Source: an uncultured Bacteroidota bacterium
GTDB lineage: Bacteria > Bacteroidota > Bacteroidia > AKYH767-A > OLB10
Assembly: GCA_903847585.1 (NCBI GenBank)
Contig: CAINEC010000021.1
Coordinates: 1-41,183, forward strand
Length of the DNA stretch: 41,183 nucleotides
Direction: 5' to 3'
Shown: positions 16,127-27,200 of the stretch, one piece after another
How positions within the stretch are numbered: the stretch's first letter is position 1
Layout of the letters: every line of letters starts with the position of its first letter
Notes under the pieces: generated by a model
The model's database searches: none
Seen by the model: only the letters and a program-made list of their open reading frames with translations
What the model was told of the DNA's origin: nothing
Made by a program: the position numbers and the translations under genes

Positions 16127-16444
16127 ATGCGATTTAATTATCGAATAAAAATAGTAGCGACAATTGTAATTTTATTTTTTACATCTTCATTATTTGCGCA
16201 GTCGGATAAGCAATCAGGAGGTTCAAAAAAAATCCGAAAAGCGGAGAAAGTAAAAGAGGAGCAAGCAAAAAAGCAAGAGAAAGCAATAGTCGAAGGGAAA
16301 AAGAAACATCGTAAATTGCAATCGAAAGAGGTAAGGAAAAGAATGAAAAGAAATGACAGGCGCTATCATCATTCAGATGCTAATGATAGAAGACCGAACT
16401 GGCTCAAGCGGTTGTTTCCTAAAAAACGGCCATCAGCTCACTAA
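16127..16444 (+). CDS. Small, highly basic exported protein
   Basis: The 105-residue product has a signal peptide (about 1-24, ending LFA before Gln). The mature chain of about 80 residues is dominated by Lys, Arg and Glu in its first half (charged helix or coiled coil, about 33-75), then a His/Arg/Asp patch and a WLKRLFPKK tail. There is no Cys and no recognisable enzyme motif. It starts 14 nt after the preceding terminator and no -7 element is evident, so it may depend on read-through. It could bind polyanions such as LPS or nucleic acid, but that is speculation. Two converging genes share the terminator that follows. Confidence 0.7.
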   Translation: MRFNYRIKIVATIVILFFTSSLFAQSDKQSGGSKKIRKAEKVKEEQAKKQEKAIVEGKKKHRKLQSKEVRKRMKRNDRRYHHSDANDRRPNWLKRLFPKKRPSAH

Positions 16445-16448
16445 TAAA

Positions 16449-16479
16449 AAAAGGAGATTAAGTTTATTAATCTCCTTTT
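16449..16479. terminator. Bidirectional terminator between the basic protein gene and smc
   Basis: A 13-bp perfect stem (16449-16461 with 16467-16479) has a 5-nt loop. T runs follow on both strands, because the left flank is A-rich. It lies between two convergent genes, 4 nt after one stop and 20 nt after the other. Confidence 0.88.
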
Positions 16480-16499
16480 CTATTTCTTTCAAATAAATA

Positions 16500-19400
16500 T
16501 TATTCTGCGAATGTACGCATATCAACAGGAACAACGCTTGTTACACCAGGCTCTGCCATTGTAATACCATACATGATATCTGTGGCTGCCATCGTCTTCT
16601 TGTTATGCGTAATGATAATGAACTGAGATTCCGCACTAAATTTCTTGATAATATTATTAAACTTATCAATATTATTATCATCCAACGGCGCATCAACCTC
16701 ATCGAAGATACAGAATGGAGCAGGTTTTAATAAATAGATACTAAATAGTAAAGCCGTAGCCGTTAGTGTCTTTTCTCCTCCTGATAACTGATGAATTGAC
16801 AATGGCTTTTTACCTTTTGGCTGTGCTATAATATTGATGTCAGATTCAAGCGGATTGCTCATATCAGAAATAACAAGATCACAATTGTCGTCATCTGTAA
16901 ATAATGAACGGAATACACGAATGAAGTTTGTTCTTACATGCGTAAATGCATCCATGAATACTGTTTGAGCAGTTGTATCAATTTCGCTGATCGTTAACAA
17001 CAATGCATCTTTTGCATTTTGCAAATCGGTTTTCTCTTTTACGATGAAATCGTAGCGCTCCTTGATTTCTTTGTACTGCTCAAGTGCCATCGGATTTATC
17101 GGTCCGAATTCATTTAAGCGCTTTTTCAGTTGATCTGCTTTCGGACGCATTTCAGGCTCGTTGAACTCAGGATCTGGTTCAATGCCTGACAAATCTTCTA
17201 TCTCAATATTGAACTCAATGCTTAATCTTTCTTTAAGCGAGTTCATTTGAAGTTTGATGCCGTTTAACTCATCATTTACTTGTTGAAGCTTATTGTCGTT
17301 TGCTTCTTTTGACTTTCTATAATCGCCTAAATTCTTTTCTTCTGACTCTATTTCTATTTTGGCTGCGTTATAACTCGCTTCTGATTCTTTTACGCCGAGC
17401 TCAAGTTGATGCTTGTCGTCAATTAACTTCTTCAACTCATCACTTGTAGAAGCCATACCATTCGATAGCTGATCAATTTGATCTTTTACGCTCGTTAATT
17501 CGTTAGCGTTAGACTCAATATTTTTCTTTAGCGTTGTAATCTGGTTGTTACGATAGCCCATATCCCGCACCGTATTTTGTATGCGGTTTTGCTGCTGAAG
17601 AACCTGAATATTGAAATTATTTAACTCCTGATTTTTTTCTCCTGATTCTTTTTGAAGTGCAGTTGATTGTTCTTGCTGAACATTTAACTGTTGAATCAGA
17701 TTATTTAATTTTTCTGTAAGAATTTCTGGAGATAAATCTGGGTTTTCTTTTTCTGCTGCGATGGTGTTTTCAATCGTTGTTAATTCTTCATTTAGCTTTG
17801 CGAAGCTAATTTTTGATTGATCAACAGCGCGATTAATAAAGTCGCAATTACTCTGTATGGAATTAACATCACCACTTAATTTCATAAACTCATTTTCTTT
17901 ACTCGAAACAAGTTGTTGATTTTCGGTGATCTTAATTTTTATTCCTGCGAATTGTTCTTCAGATTTTGCAAGGTCAGCTTTTAAGTCGTCAATCATTTGT
18001 TCTTGCGACTTAATTTCTTCTGCTAATTTTTCCAGGTTTTTAAATTTACCTGTACGTTTTCCATCAAATTTCCCAATAGAACCACCTCCAACGGAATATT
18101 TCTGACGAAGGAAATTTCCGCTCTTAGATAATACTACCGCACTTTGCTGGTTCGACAAGTCGACATTTTCTAATGTGCTTTGTTCGTTTGCTATATACAC
18201 ATGCGATAGAAGGAAATTAAAAAGGTTTCCATATTGTCCATCGTTTTCAATTACGTCTAACGCTTTCGTACATCCGTTAATTGATGCAGAGGCGTTATGG
18301 TTAAACGATTTTAAAGTATCGAGAATGAAAAAGTTGGCGCGACCTTTTGAAGAGTCATTCAATAAGTTTAAGGCTGTCCAGGCTTCTTGTTGATTTTGAA
18401 CTACGAAATAATTTAAAAATGGCTCTAAATAATTTTCGATTGCAATTTTATATTCGTCATTGCAAACGATAATCTCTGATAATAATGGAGCTTTTTTAAA
18501 TTGCTCATGATTTATTTTTAAATAACGAATAGAGTCGGGGTAACCTTCCATTTGCTCGAGAAGGTTTTTTGTCAATTGGTATTCATTGTTTTTAGAATCA
18601 AGTTTTCTTGACTCAATTTGAATTACTTGATTGGCTTCTCTAATGCGATTATCTGTAGCTTTTAATTCTTCATCAAGTTCCAAACGAATTTGCTTCAGCT
18701 TTTTTAATTCATCATCAGAAGCAGATTTCTTTGGAAGTAAATCAGCTAATTGGTTTTCGAGTTCAGTTAATCGACCAGCATTCTCATCTTGATTTGCTTG
18801 AAGTCGTTTAATTTCATCTGAAATTGATTGATGACGAGTTTGACGAACGGCTTGCTTCGTTTCAAACTCATTAATCATAGATCGTTGCTGATAAATTTTC
18901 TGATTTAATTCCTTTATAGAATTGAGCGAACCTTCGTATGCAGCCTTACTTGATTCACTATTTTGTCGAAGGACAGACACTTCTTCTTCCAGCTTTTTCA
19001 GATGTTCTTCTTCTCGAAGCTTTTCTTCTTGCAAGAGTACAACTGAGGCTTCAGTTTCTTTTAACGTATTCTCGTCATTAAAAGTAGAAGTCTGTAATTG
19101 CTTTTGTTTTTCGATTAAAAAATTAAACTTCTCATTCTTGTTTTTTTCTTCGTTTTCGAAACGGGTAATTTCAAGAAGTTTTTCGTTTAATAATTTTTGG
19201 GCAGTTTGAAGTGCAACTTCTTTTTCGCTTGTTTGACTTTTAATGGTAGATAAGTGCAATTCTAACTCTTCAAGTTTTAATTGCATTTCTAATTTCGATT
19301 CGCTAAATGATTTTTCTTTACTCTGTAAATCTTCCAGCGATGAACTATTATTTCGAATTGTATATAGTGCTAGTTGAGTGCTTAACTCCTTATATTCTTC

Positions 19401-20057
19401 TTTTAATCGATAATAGCGATCTGTTTTTTTAGCTTGTGTTTCAAGCTGCTTCAAACTTTTTTCAATTTCAAAAAGTAAATCGTTCACGCGATTTAAATCA
19501 GCATCTGTTTCTTCTAATTTTTGAAAAGTTTGCTTCTTTCTGATTTTATATTTTGAAATCCCGGCAGCTTCTTCTAATAAAGTTTTAATCGTATTATTTC
19601 TATCCTTAATAATATCATCGACCATGTTTAATTCGATGATAGCATAAGAATCAGGACCAATACCAGTATCCATGAATAGGTCATTGATATCTTTTAAACG
19701 ACAAGTAACGCCGTTTAATTGATATTCGCTTTCTCCTGTTCTGTAAAGTCGACGAGTGATGCTTACGGTTGTAAATTCAGTTGGTAGAATTCCTTTGTTG
19801 TTCTCGAACGATAAAGAAACCTCTGCCAGGTTTGCGGCTTTTCTTGTTTTAGTTCCGTTGAAAATGATGTTCTCCATTTTTTCGGAGCGAAGCATTCTTG
19901 TTTTTTGTTCACCAAGAACCCAACGCATTGCATCAACAACATTCGATTTACCCGATCCATTAGGACCAACTATCGAAGTAACCCCTTCATCAAAGTGGAT
20001 AATTACTTTATCTCCAAAACTTTTGAATCCTTTTATTTCAAGTGATTTGAGTCTCAT
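16500..20057 (-). CDS. smc: Chromosome segregation ATPase SMC
   Basis: The 1185-residue product is full length for bacterial SMC, which with ScpA and ScpB compacts and separates chromosomes. Walker A GPNGSGKS is at residues 31-38 in the N-terminal head, followed by QKTRMLRSEKMENIIFNG. Two long coiled-coil arms (about 165-500 and 680-1000) flank a hinge domain (about 510-670, with SVGGGSIGKFDGKRTGKFKN after it). The C-terminal head carries signature LSGGEK (near 1090) and Walker B FCIFDEVDAPLDD (near 1115). The start is an ATG, with a possible -7 element about 84 nt upstream at 20141-20148. No scpAB genes are adjacent. Confidence 0.97.
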   Translation of the reverse strand: MRLKSLEIKGFKSFGDKVIIHFDEGVTSIVGPNGSGKSNVVDAMRWVLGEQKTRMLRSEKMENIIFNGTKTRKAANLAEVSLSFENNKGILPTEFTTVSITRRLYRTGESEYQLNGVTCRLKDINDLFMDTGIGPDSYAIIELNMVDDIIKDRNNTIKTLLEEAAGISKYKIRKKQTFQKLEETDADLNRVNDLLFEIEKSLKQLETQAKKTDRYYRLKEEYKELSTQLALYTIRNNSSSLEDLQSKEKSFSESKLEMQLKLEELELHLSTIKSQTSEKEVALQTAQKLLNEKLLEITRFENEEKNKNEKFNFLIEKQKQLQTSTFNDENTLKETEASVVLLQEEKLREEEHLKKLEEEVSVLRQNSESSKAAYEGSLNSIKELNQKIYQQRSMINEFETKQAVRQTRHQSISDEIKRLQANQDENAGRLTELENQLADLLPKKSASDDELKKLKQIRLELDEELKATDNRIREANQVIQIESRKLDSKNNEYQLTKNLLEQMEGYPDSIRYLKINHEQFKKAPLLSEIIVCNDEYKIAIENYLEPFLNYFVVQNQQEAWTALNLLNDSSKGRANFFILDTLKSFNHNASASINGCTKALDVIENDGQYGNLFNFLLSHVYIANEQSTLENVDLSNQQSAVVLSKSGNFLRQKYSVGGGSIGKFDGKRTGKFKNLEKLAEEIKSQEQMIDDLKADLAKSEEQFAGIKIKITENQQLVSSKENEFMKLSGDVNSIQSNCDFINRAVDQSKISFAKLNEELTTIENTIAAEKENPDLSPEILTEKLNNLIQQLNVQQEQSTALQKESGEKNQELNNFNIQVLQQQNRIQNTVRDMGYRNNQITTLKKNIESNANELTSVKDQIDQLSNGMASTSDELKKLIDDKHQLELGVKESEASYNAAKIEIESEEKNLGDYRKSKEANDNKLQQVNDELNGIKLQMNSLKERLSIEFNIEIEDLSGIEPDPEFNEPEMRPKADQLKKRLNEFGPINPMALEQYKEIKERYDFIVKEKTDLQNAKDALLLTISEIDTTAQTVFMDAFTHVRTNFIRVFRSLFTDDDNCDLVISDMSNPLESDINIIAQPKGKKPLSIHQLSGGEKTLTATALLFSIYLLKPAPFCIFDEVDAPLDDNNIDKFNNIIKKFSAESQFIIITHNKKTMAATDIMYGITMAEPGVTSVVPVDMRTFAE

Positions 20058-20524
20058 TACTTAATTTAAAATTGAATAATTATTAACTCGCATGAATTAA
20101 TCTGCCCTGCACGTCAACAGTATCATTTTGCGAGAACCAACAAATTTAAAAAATGCTTTCACTCTATTGTTAATAATGGGAAATAATTCGTGAAAATAAT
20201 TTGGTGAACTTGGTTTTTCGATAAAACGGGGCCAATATGCATTCGTTTGAGGCTAAACTTTATTAACAAAGGAGGGAGTTTTGAACGCTAAATATTATAG
20301 GATAGAATATTCCTTATTAGTTTGGAAATCAGTTCAGAAATAGTGTGTTACTGCAGTAGATTGTTGGCTTCCTATGAAAGAACTTTTGTTAAAAATCAAA
20401 TTGTGAATAAAATTCAACCCCAAAATCAAATAAACAATTTGGGAATTTGATTCTTTTATTTCTATTTTTAACCCCCTAACTGATTAACGTAACATTAACA
20501 CCAAGAAGACAATAAATTAACTCT
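20058..20524. other. 467-bp divergent intergenic region between smc and the TonB receptor gene
   Basis: No open frame here looks coding. The minus strand has an exact TAnnTTTG (TAAATTTG) at 20141-20148 that could drive smc. I found no exact -7/-33 pair on the plus strand for the receptor operon. That operon may therefore use a weaker or alternative promoter, or have a long 5' leader; the last 60 bases are rich in A/T with a run of C at 20471-20475. No riboswitch or repeat is recognised. Confidence 0.5.
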
Positions 20525-23500
20525 ATGATAAGGAAAGCTTACTTAACCCTAGTGTTTTTACTGGTTGTATGCGCCGGAGCATTTGCACAATCCGGAGCTA
20601 TCAGAGGTAAAATCCTTGACAAAGCCAACAAACAACCAATTCCTTTTGCAACTGTAGTTGCGGAGATGAATGGAACTCAGGTTTCAGGCGGACAGTCAGA
20701 TTTTGATGGTGAATATAATATCAAGCCGTTAGCGGCTGGTAAATACACCATCCGTTTAAAGTACACCGGTTACAAAGAATTGGTGATTAACGATGTAGTT
20801 GTGTCGATTGACAAGACTACATTCCAGGACTTAATGATTTCGGCTACAACTATTGAGTTAGGTGGTGTTGAGATTATCGAGTACAAGGCTCCATTATTCG
20901 GTAAGGATGATGTGCAGCGAGGAGCAACGTTAACGCGTGAAGATATTCAGGCGGCTCCAACCCGTGACGTTAAATCAGTAGCTGCTCAAGCTGCGAGTGT
21001 ATTCCAGAAAGATGAAGGTGATGACCTGAACGTTCGTGGATCACGTGCTGATGCAACAGATTACTATGTGGATGGTATCCGTATCCGTGGTTCGCAGAAG
21101 CTTCCTCAATCAGGTATTGAGCAGGTTACTGCAATCGTAGGTGGTACGCCAGCTCAATATGGTGATGCAACAGGAGGGGTTATCTCAATTACAACAAGAG
21201 GTCCTTCAAAAGATTTCACTGGTGGTCTAGAAGTAGTATCATCTGAAATGTTTGACCAATATGGTTATAACCTAGTTTCAGCTGACTTATCTGGTCCATT
21301 GATGAAGAAGAAATTAGAAAACGGTGGCGAAAAAGCTATTTTAGGATTCTTCTTATCAGGTGAATATCAATCAGAAAAAGATCCTGATCCATCAGGAATT
21401 GGAATGTACAAGTTGAAAGACAATGTATACCAAGATTTAATTCAAAATCCTCTTGATTTATATCAGACATCTGCAACTAGCTTTGGTTCTTATAATGCTG
21501 CCCAATTCTATACAGCTGATGATTTTGAAAAAGTGAAAACAAAAAATAATGTAAAACAAACAGGGTATCGTTTCACTGCTAAGTTTGACTTTCAGCCAGC
21601 TGAATTCACTACTTTCACTTTAGGCGGTAGTTTCAATACAAATGACAGAAGAAGTTATGCTATCAACCGTGTAGCTTACAATTTTGAAGAGAATCCACAA
21701 ATCATTGATCGTGATTACCGTGTATTCGGACGTTTAACACAACGTTTGGCTTCAACGTATAAATCAGAAAAAGAAAATTCTTCTGTATTCAAGAATGTAT
21801 ATTTTACAGTACAAGCTGAGTATTCTAAAAATCAACAAATCAATCAGGATCCAGTTCATAAAGATAATTTATGGGATTATGGATACATTGGTAAGTTCTC
21901 AAGAACAAATAGTCCTCTTTACGTTGCTATTGACGACACAACTCGTGAGCAGATTGGTTATTCAAACTCATTCGATTTCCAAGCGGGTGGTATGAATTCA
22001 ATTGCTGAAGCATATACAAATGCTGCTTATGGTGCATTTAACGGTGCAGGTGTTAACGTTAGTTCATTAGATCAAATTAGAAGTGCGGGTGGACTTAGAA
22101 ATGGAGACGGTACTAATAGTGTAATGGCAATTTGGGAAGGTGTAGGTAACTTAAGAAATTCATATCAAAACTTTGATAACGATCAATATCGTATCACTTT
22201 AAGTGGAAACGCGGATATTAAGAAGCATTCAATTTTAGTTGGTTTCGAATTCGAGCAACGTGTTGACCGTGGATATAGTGTTGCACCAAGAAGCTTATGG
22301 GCTTTAGGTCGCCAGTATGCTAACTTCAACTTGAATGAAACAGATTTCAGTGTTGGTGATACAGTTTATGGTATGAATGTAACAGGCACTGATACTACAT
22401 ATTATACAATTAATCACCCTTCTACTTACGCTCCTACATTAGATGAAAATGGTCAAATCATTAATGGTTTCTATGAAAACTTACGTAATGAATTAGGCAT
22501 CGCTAATAATGCATATGTAGATTTCGATGCATTATCACCAGATCAATTAAGTATTGGGATGTTTAATGCTGACCAGTTAGTGGCTAACGGATTAGTTAGT
22601 TATTATGGTTACGATTATTCAGGAAATAAGATTTCAACAAATCCAACATTTAAGGATTATTTCACACAAAAAGATGGCGCTAATTATACTCGTGCAATCG
22701 GTGCTTTCCGTCCAACTTATATGGCTGGATATATCCAAGATCGTTTCACTATTGACAACTTAAGTTTCAACATCGGTTTACGTGTTGACCGTTTTGATGC
22801 AAATCAAAAAGCATTAAAAGATAAGTTCTTATTATTGGATGCTTATACAGTAGAAGATTTTCCTCAAGCAATTGAAGGCAAGCCAGATAATATTGAAGGT
22901 TCATTCGTTCCTTACTTAGCTAATGCTGGTGATTTAAGCTCAATCATTGGTTACCGCGATGGAAATGTATGGTATGATAAGTATGGTCAAATTGTAAGTG
23001 ATCCAGATATCATTGCATCTCAATCATCAACTGGAACAATTGTACCTGCTGTTAAAGCTGATGCTGGTAAGTTAGCAACAGAAACATGGAATATCGATGG
23101 AGTATTTGAAGATTATAAGCCACAAATCTCTATCATGCCTCGTATCGCGTTCGCGTTTAACATTACAGATGAAGCTCAGTTCTTTGCTCACTATGATGTA
23201 TTAACGCAACGTCCTTCAGCAGCTTTAAGAAACGATCCTTCTGAATATCTTTCATTAAAAACAAATCCTGATGGTTCATTAAACAATGCAGGATTAAAGC
23301 CTGAAAGAACAACTGATTATGAAGTTGGTTTCAAACAAAAAATTAGCAAGTCATCTGCATTAACAATTTCTGCATTCTACCGTGAATTAAAGAATATGAT
23401 TCAGATTACGAAAGTGAACTTTGCTTATCCAAACACTTACACAACTTACGATAACATCGACTTTGGTACTGTTAAAGGTATCTCAATGAGTTACGATTTA

Positions 23501-24190
23501 CGTCGTACTGGTAATGTTCGTATGTTGGCTAGTTATACATTACAGTTTGCTGATGGTACTGGATCTAGTGCAAGTTCAAACACTGAGTTAACAAATACTG
23601 ATCAACCTAACTTACGTTTCATTATTCCTTTAGATTACGATACTCGTCATCAGTTAACAGCTTCATTCGATTACCATTATAAATCAGGTGAAGATTATGA
23701 TGGTCCAATCGTATTCGGCAAACCAATTTTCGCTAACGCAGGAGCGAACTTCGTATTCCGTGCGAATTCAGGAACTCCTTACACTCGTCAATCACGTCCA
23801 ACTCGTGAAGCTGCAGCAATCGGCTGGCAGTCTAACGGACAACGTGCGGTAGAAGGATTAGTAAATGGTGCTCGTACTCCATGGCAGTTCAGAATTGACT
23901 TACGTTTAGATAAGGATATTGAAGTGAAATTCTCTGAGAAGAAATCAGGAACTTTCAACGTGTATTTACAGATTCAAAACTTATTGGATACTCGTAACGT
24001 GGTTGGTGTATATCGTGCTACAGGTAACGCAACAGATGATGGATTCCTTCAGTCTGCTGACGGATTACAATTATCTTCTGCTCAGTTATCACAACAAGCA
24101 TTCATCGACCAATACAATATTCGCTTATTGAACCCAGATAATTATAGCTTACCAAGAAGAGCTAGATTAGGTGTAAGATTCGATTTTTAA
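20525..24190 (+). CDS. TonB-dependent outer-membrane receptor with carboxypeptidase-regulatory-like domain
   Basis: The 1221-residue product has a signal peptide (1-21, ending AFA before Gln) and an Ig-like CarboxypepD_reg domain (about 24-105, with DFDGEYNIKPLAAGKY). A plug domain follows (about 140-235, with DLNVRGSRADATDYYVDGI and QYGDATGGVISI). The 22-strand barrel ends in the classical aromatic terminus RFDF. Such receptors import large substrates using TonB energy. There is no SusD gene next to it, so it is not a standard SusC/SusD glycan system. Codon bias (Leu TTA, Arg CGT) suggests strong expression. It leads an operon with a huge secreted protein (34 nt gap) and a PorV/PorQ-like protein. 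Substrate unknown. Confidence 0.93.
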   Translation: MIRKAYLTLVFLLVVCAGAFAQSGAIRGKILDKANKQPIPFATVVAEMNGTQVSGGQSDFDGEYNIKPLAAGKYTIRLKYTGYKELVINDVVVSIDKTTFQDLMISATTIELGGVEIIEYKAPLFGKDDVQRGATLTREDIQAAPTRDVKSVAAQAASVFQKDEGDDLNVRGSRADATDYYVDGIRIRGSQKLPQSGIEQVTAIVGGTPAQYGDATGGVISITTRGPSKDFTGGLEVVSSEMFDQYGYNLVSADLSGPLMKKKLENGGEKAILGFFLSGEYQSEKDPDPSGIGMYKLKDNVYQDLIQNPLDLYQTSATSFGSYNAAQFYTADDFEKVKTKNNVKQTGYRFTAKFDFQPAEFTTFTLGGSFNTNDRRSYAINRVAYNFEENPQIIDRDYRVFGRLTQRLASTYKSEKENSSVFKNVYFTVQAEYSKNQQINQDPVHKDNLWDYGYIGKFSRTNSPLYVAIDDTTREQIGYSNSFDFQAGGMNSIAEAYTNAAYGAFNGAGVNVSSLDQIRSAGGLRNGDGTNSVMAIWEGVGNLRNSYQNFDNDQYRITLSGNADIKKHSILVGFEFEQRVDRGYSVAPRSLWALGRQYANFNLNETDFSVGDTVYGMNVTGTDTTYYTINHPSTYAPTLDENGQIINGFYENLRNELGIANNAYVDFDALSPDQLSIGMFNADQLVANGLVSYYGYDYSGNKISTNPTFKDYFTQKDGANYTRAIGAFRPTYMAGYIQDRFTIDNLSFNIGLRVDRFDANQKALKDKFLLLDAYTVEDFPQAIEGKPDNIEGSFVPYLANAGDLSSIIGYRDGNVWYDKYGQIVSDPDIIASQSSTGTIVPAVKADAGKLATETWNIDGVFEDYKPQISIMPRIAFAFNITDEAQFFAHYDVLTQRPSAALRNDPSEYLSLKTNPDGSLNNAGLKPERTTDYEVGFKQKISKSSALTISAFYRELKNMIQITKVNFAYPNTYTTYDNIDFGTVKGISMSYDLRRTGNVRMLASYTLQFADGTGSSASSNTELTNTDQPNLRFIIPLDYDTRHQLTASFDYHYKSGEDYDGPIVFGKPIFANAGANFVFRANSGTPYTRQSRPTREAAAIGWQSNGQRAVEGLVNGARTPWQFRIDLRLDKDIEVKFSEKKSGTFNVYLQIQNLLDTRNVVGVYRATGNATDDGFLQSADGLQLSSAQLSQQAFIDQYNIRLLNPDNYSLPRRARLGVRFDF

Positions 24191-24224
24191 CCTTTACTAA
24201 AAAAACAAACAGAAAATTAACGCT

Positions 24225-27200
24225 ATGAAAATGCTTCGATATAAGATCTTATTTAGCCTTGTGGTATTGGCTGGATGGTCCGCGTCTACATTCGCGAAGA
24301 TGAATGTAGGAGGGAAAGCAGCGCATGCTCCTGTTCGCAATACAAAAGTTGCGGCAAGCTGTCCTGTTACTTCTTCACAGATTGACTTGGACATTAACCA
24401 GGTTCGTGCTCGTGTTTTAGTTGGTGGTGACCTTTGGTGGGATCCAGTTGGTCAAACACCTTACTATGAAGTTCCAATTGGAAGTGGAAAGAATTCAATT
24501 TACTCTGGTGCTCTTTGGATCGGAGGTTTTGATCAGGCTGGCCAGTTAAAAGTGGCTGCTCAGACTTACCGTCAAGGTGGATCAAATGACTTTTGGGGTG
24601 GACCAATCGATACTGCATCAGGTTCTCCATCTATAGATAACGCTACTTGTGATGCTTATGATAAATTTTGGCCAATTAGCCGTAAAGAAGTTACTGACTT
24701 CGTTGCTGGTGGTGAGGCTACAAATGAAATTAAGACATGGCCAGGAAATGGTGATTTCACAAAAGGGGAATTACCAACGTTAGCGCCTTTCTTTGATGCT
24801 GATAATGATGGAGTATATAACTATGAAAATGGTGATTATCCTTATTTCTTATTAGCAGGTGATTATCCCGCAAATCCTAATACAGGTAAAGTAGAATGTA
24901 ACGATTACCTATTTGGTGATAAATCAATTTGGTGGGTATTCAATGATGTAGGTAACATCAAAACGGAAACTAGTTCTGATCCTATCGGATTAGAAATCCG
25001 TGCTCAAGCTTTTGCATTTAAAACTGCGAATGAAATTAACTTCATGACTTTCTACAAGTATCAAATCATTAACCGTTCAAGTGATGAATTAGATTCAACT
25101 TATTTCGGTGTATGGTGTGATCCAGATTTAGGAAATGCTGCTGACGACTTAGTTGGTTGTGATGTTGGATTAGGATTAGGTTATGTTTATAACGGAGATC
25201 CAGATGATGATGGTGGTGGTGGTTACGGATTAAATCCTCCTGCTGCTGGTATTGATTTCTTCCAAGGACCATTAGCTGATCCAGGTGACGGAATTGATAA
25301 CAACCGTGATGGCGAAATTGATGAAGTTGGTGAGCAAATCATTATGTCTCGTTTCGTTTATTATGTGAATACGAATAGTGTTCCTAATGGGAATCCGAAT
25401 ACTACAGATGATTACTATGAGTACTTATCTGGAAGTTGGTTAGATGGTTTACCTATTACTTACGGTGGTGACGGACGTGGAGGTGGATCAGGTGCTACTG
25501 CAACTCCATGTAACTTCATGTTCCCTGATAACACAGATCCGAATTTCTCTACACCTTGGACGATGGTAACAGCGAACATCCAACCGGATGATATGCGTTG
25601 GTTACAGTCAGCAGGTACATTTACATTACAACCTGGTGCTGTAAACTACATCACAACAGGTGTTATCTGGCAACGTACTACAGCTGGTGGTCCTTTAGCT
25701 TCAGTTTCATTATTGAAGTTAGCAGATCAGAAAGCACAAGCAATTTTCGATAATTGCTTTAAGATTCTAGATGGTCCTGATGCACCAGATTTAGCTATCC
25801 GTGAAGATGATAGAAAATTAATTTTATCATTAGAAAATGTAGCAAATAAGAAAGTTGAATTATATAACGAAGTTGATGCGGTAATCCCGAAGGCAGTTCA
25901 AAATGCAACAGGTGGATTCGATACATTAACTGATGCTGAGAGATCATATAAATTCCAGGGGTACAAGATTTATCAGGTTGCTGATGAGACTGTATCTGAT
26001 GCTGATGTAAATGATATCGCAAAAGCTAAATTGATTGCACAAGTTGACTTGAAAGATAATATCGGTCAGATTGTGAATTATGAATATGATAATAATATTT
26101 CTGCTTGGGTTCCTTCAGAAAAAACTACAGTAGTTAATAATGGATTGCAACATTCATTTATAATCACTAAAGATTTATTCTCTCAGAAAGACCTTGTAAA
26201 CTATAAGCCTTACTATTTCCTAGTAGTATCTTATGCTTACAATAACTTCCGTCCTTTTGATCCATTAAATGCAAATACGCAAAATCGTCCTTACGTTCAA
26301 GGCCGTAATAACATCGGAACATATAGTGGAATTCCTCACAAATCTGTTGTGAACAACGCAGGTTCTGTATTGAATTCAGCTTATGGACAAGGTGTTCAGG
26401 TTAAGCGTATTGAAGGACAAGGTAACGGTGGTAATTTCTTAGAAATGACACAGGCTTCAGTAGATGAAATCTTTAATGGAACAACTAACAGCGTTCAAAA
26501 TCCAGTATACGAGGCAGGTAAAGGTCCAATTAATGTGACTGTTTACGATCCTTGGGCTGTTAAAGCTGGTTCTTTCGAATTAGCGTTTAGTGGAGTTAGT
26601 GATGCTGATTACTACTATTTATATAACAATCCATCTCAATATGTTGGTATCAATGATATCACTGCGAATGGAACTACAGTGACTGTGATTACTTCTGGAA
26701 ATTCAGGAATTACAGCAGGTACTTATATCACTTTAAGTAATGTACAAGGTATTACTTCTACTCCAGCAATCAATGGTTCGTTTGAAGTGCAGTATGCAAA
26801 TGCTGATACTTTGAAGTTTACTACTACAACTTTCACTGGTACATTTACAACAGGAACTAACGCTCAATTGCGTAGCTCTTTAGCTCGTTCAACATTCAGT
26901 ATTTCAAGCATCAATCAGCAATTGTACGAGAAGAATAAAATCTCGATGGCGATTTCTAAAATCAATGGGCAGGAGCCAGGTAACTTTGGTGCTCCAAACA
27001 ATGGTTTGATCGGTGGAACTAAGACATATAAAAATGCTAGTGATCAGTGGTTAGGTGGTATTAAAGATGTTGATGCAACTTCAATTTTAACATCTACAAC
27101 TAACTGGATTTTGAGTGGTACTCAAACTAACGTTGACTTATTGAATCCTTCTCCAAGTTATTTCTTGGATTCTTTGGAAGCATATGAATCAATTCTAGAA

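Noticed and set aside
25069-26022. His- and Leu-rich minus-strand frames within the 1408-residue gene
   Set aside because: The composition reflects antisense of Asp-, Asn- and Gly-rich codons. No signal or domain is present.
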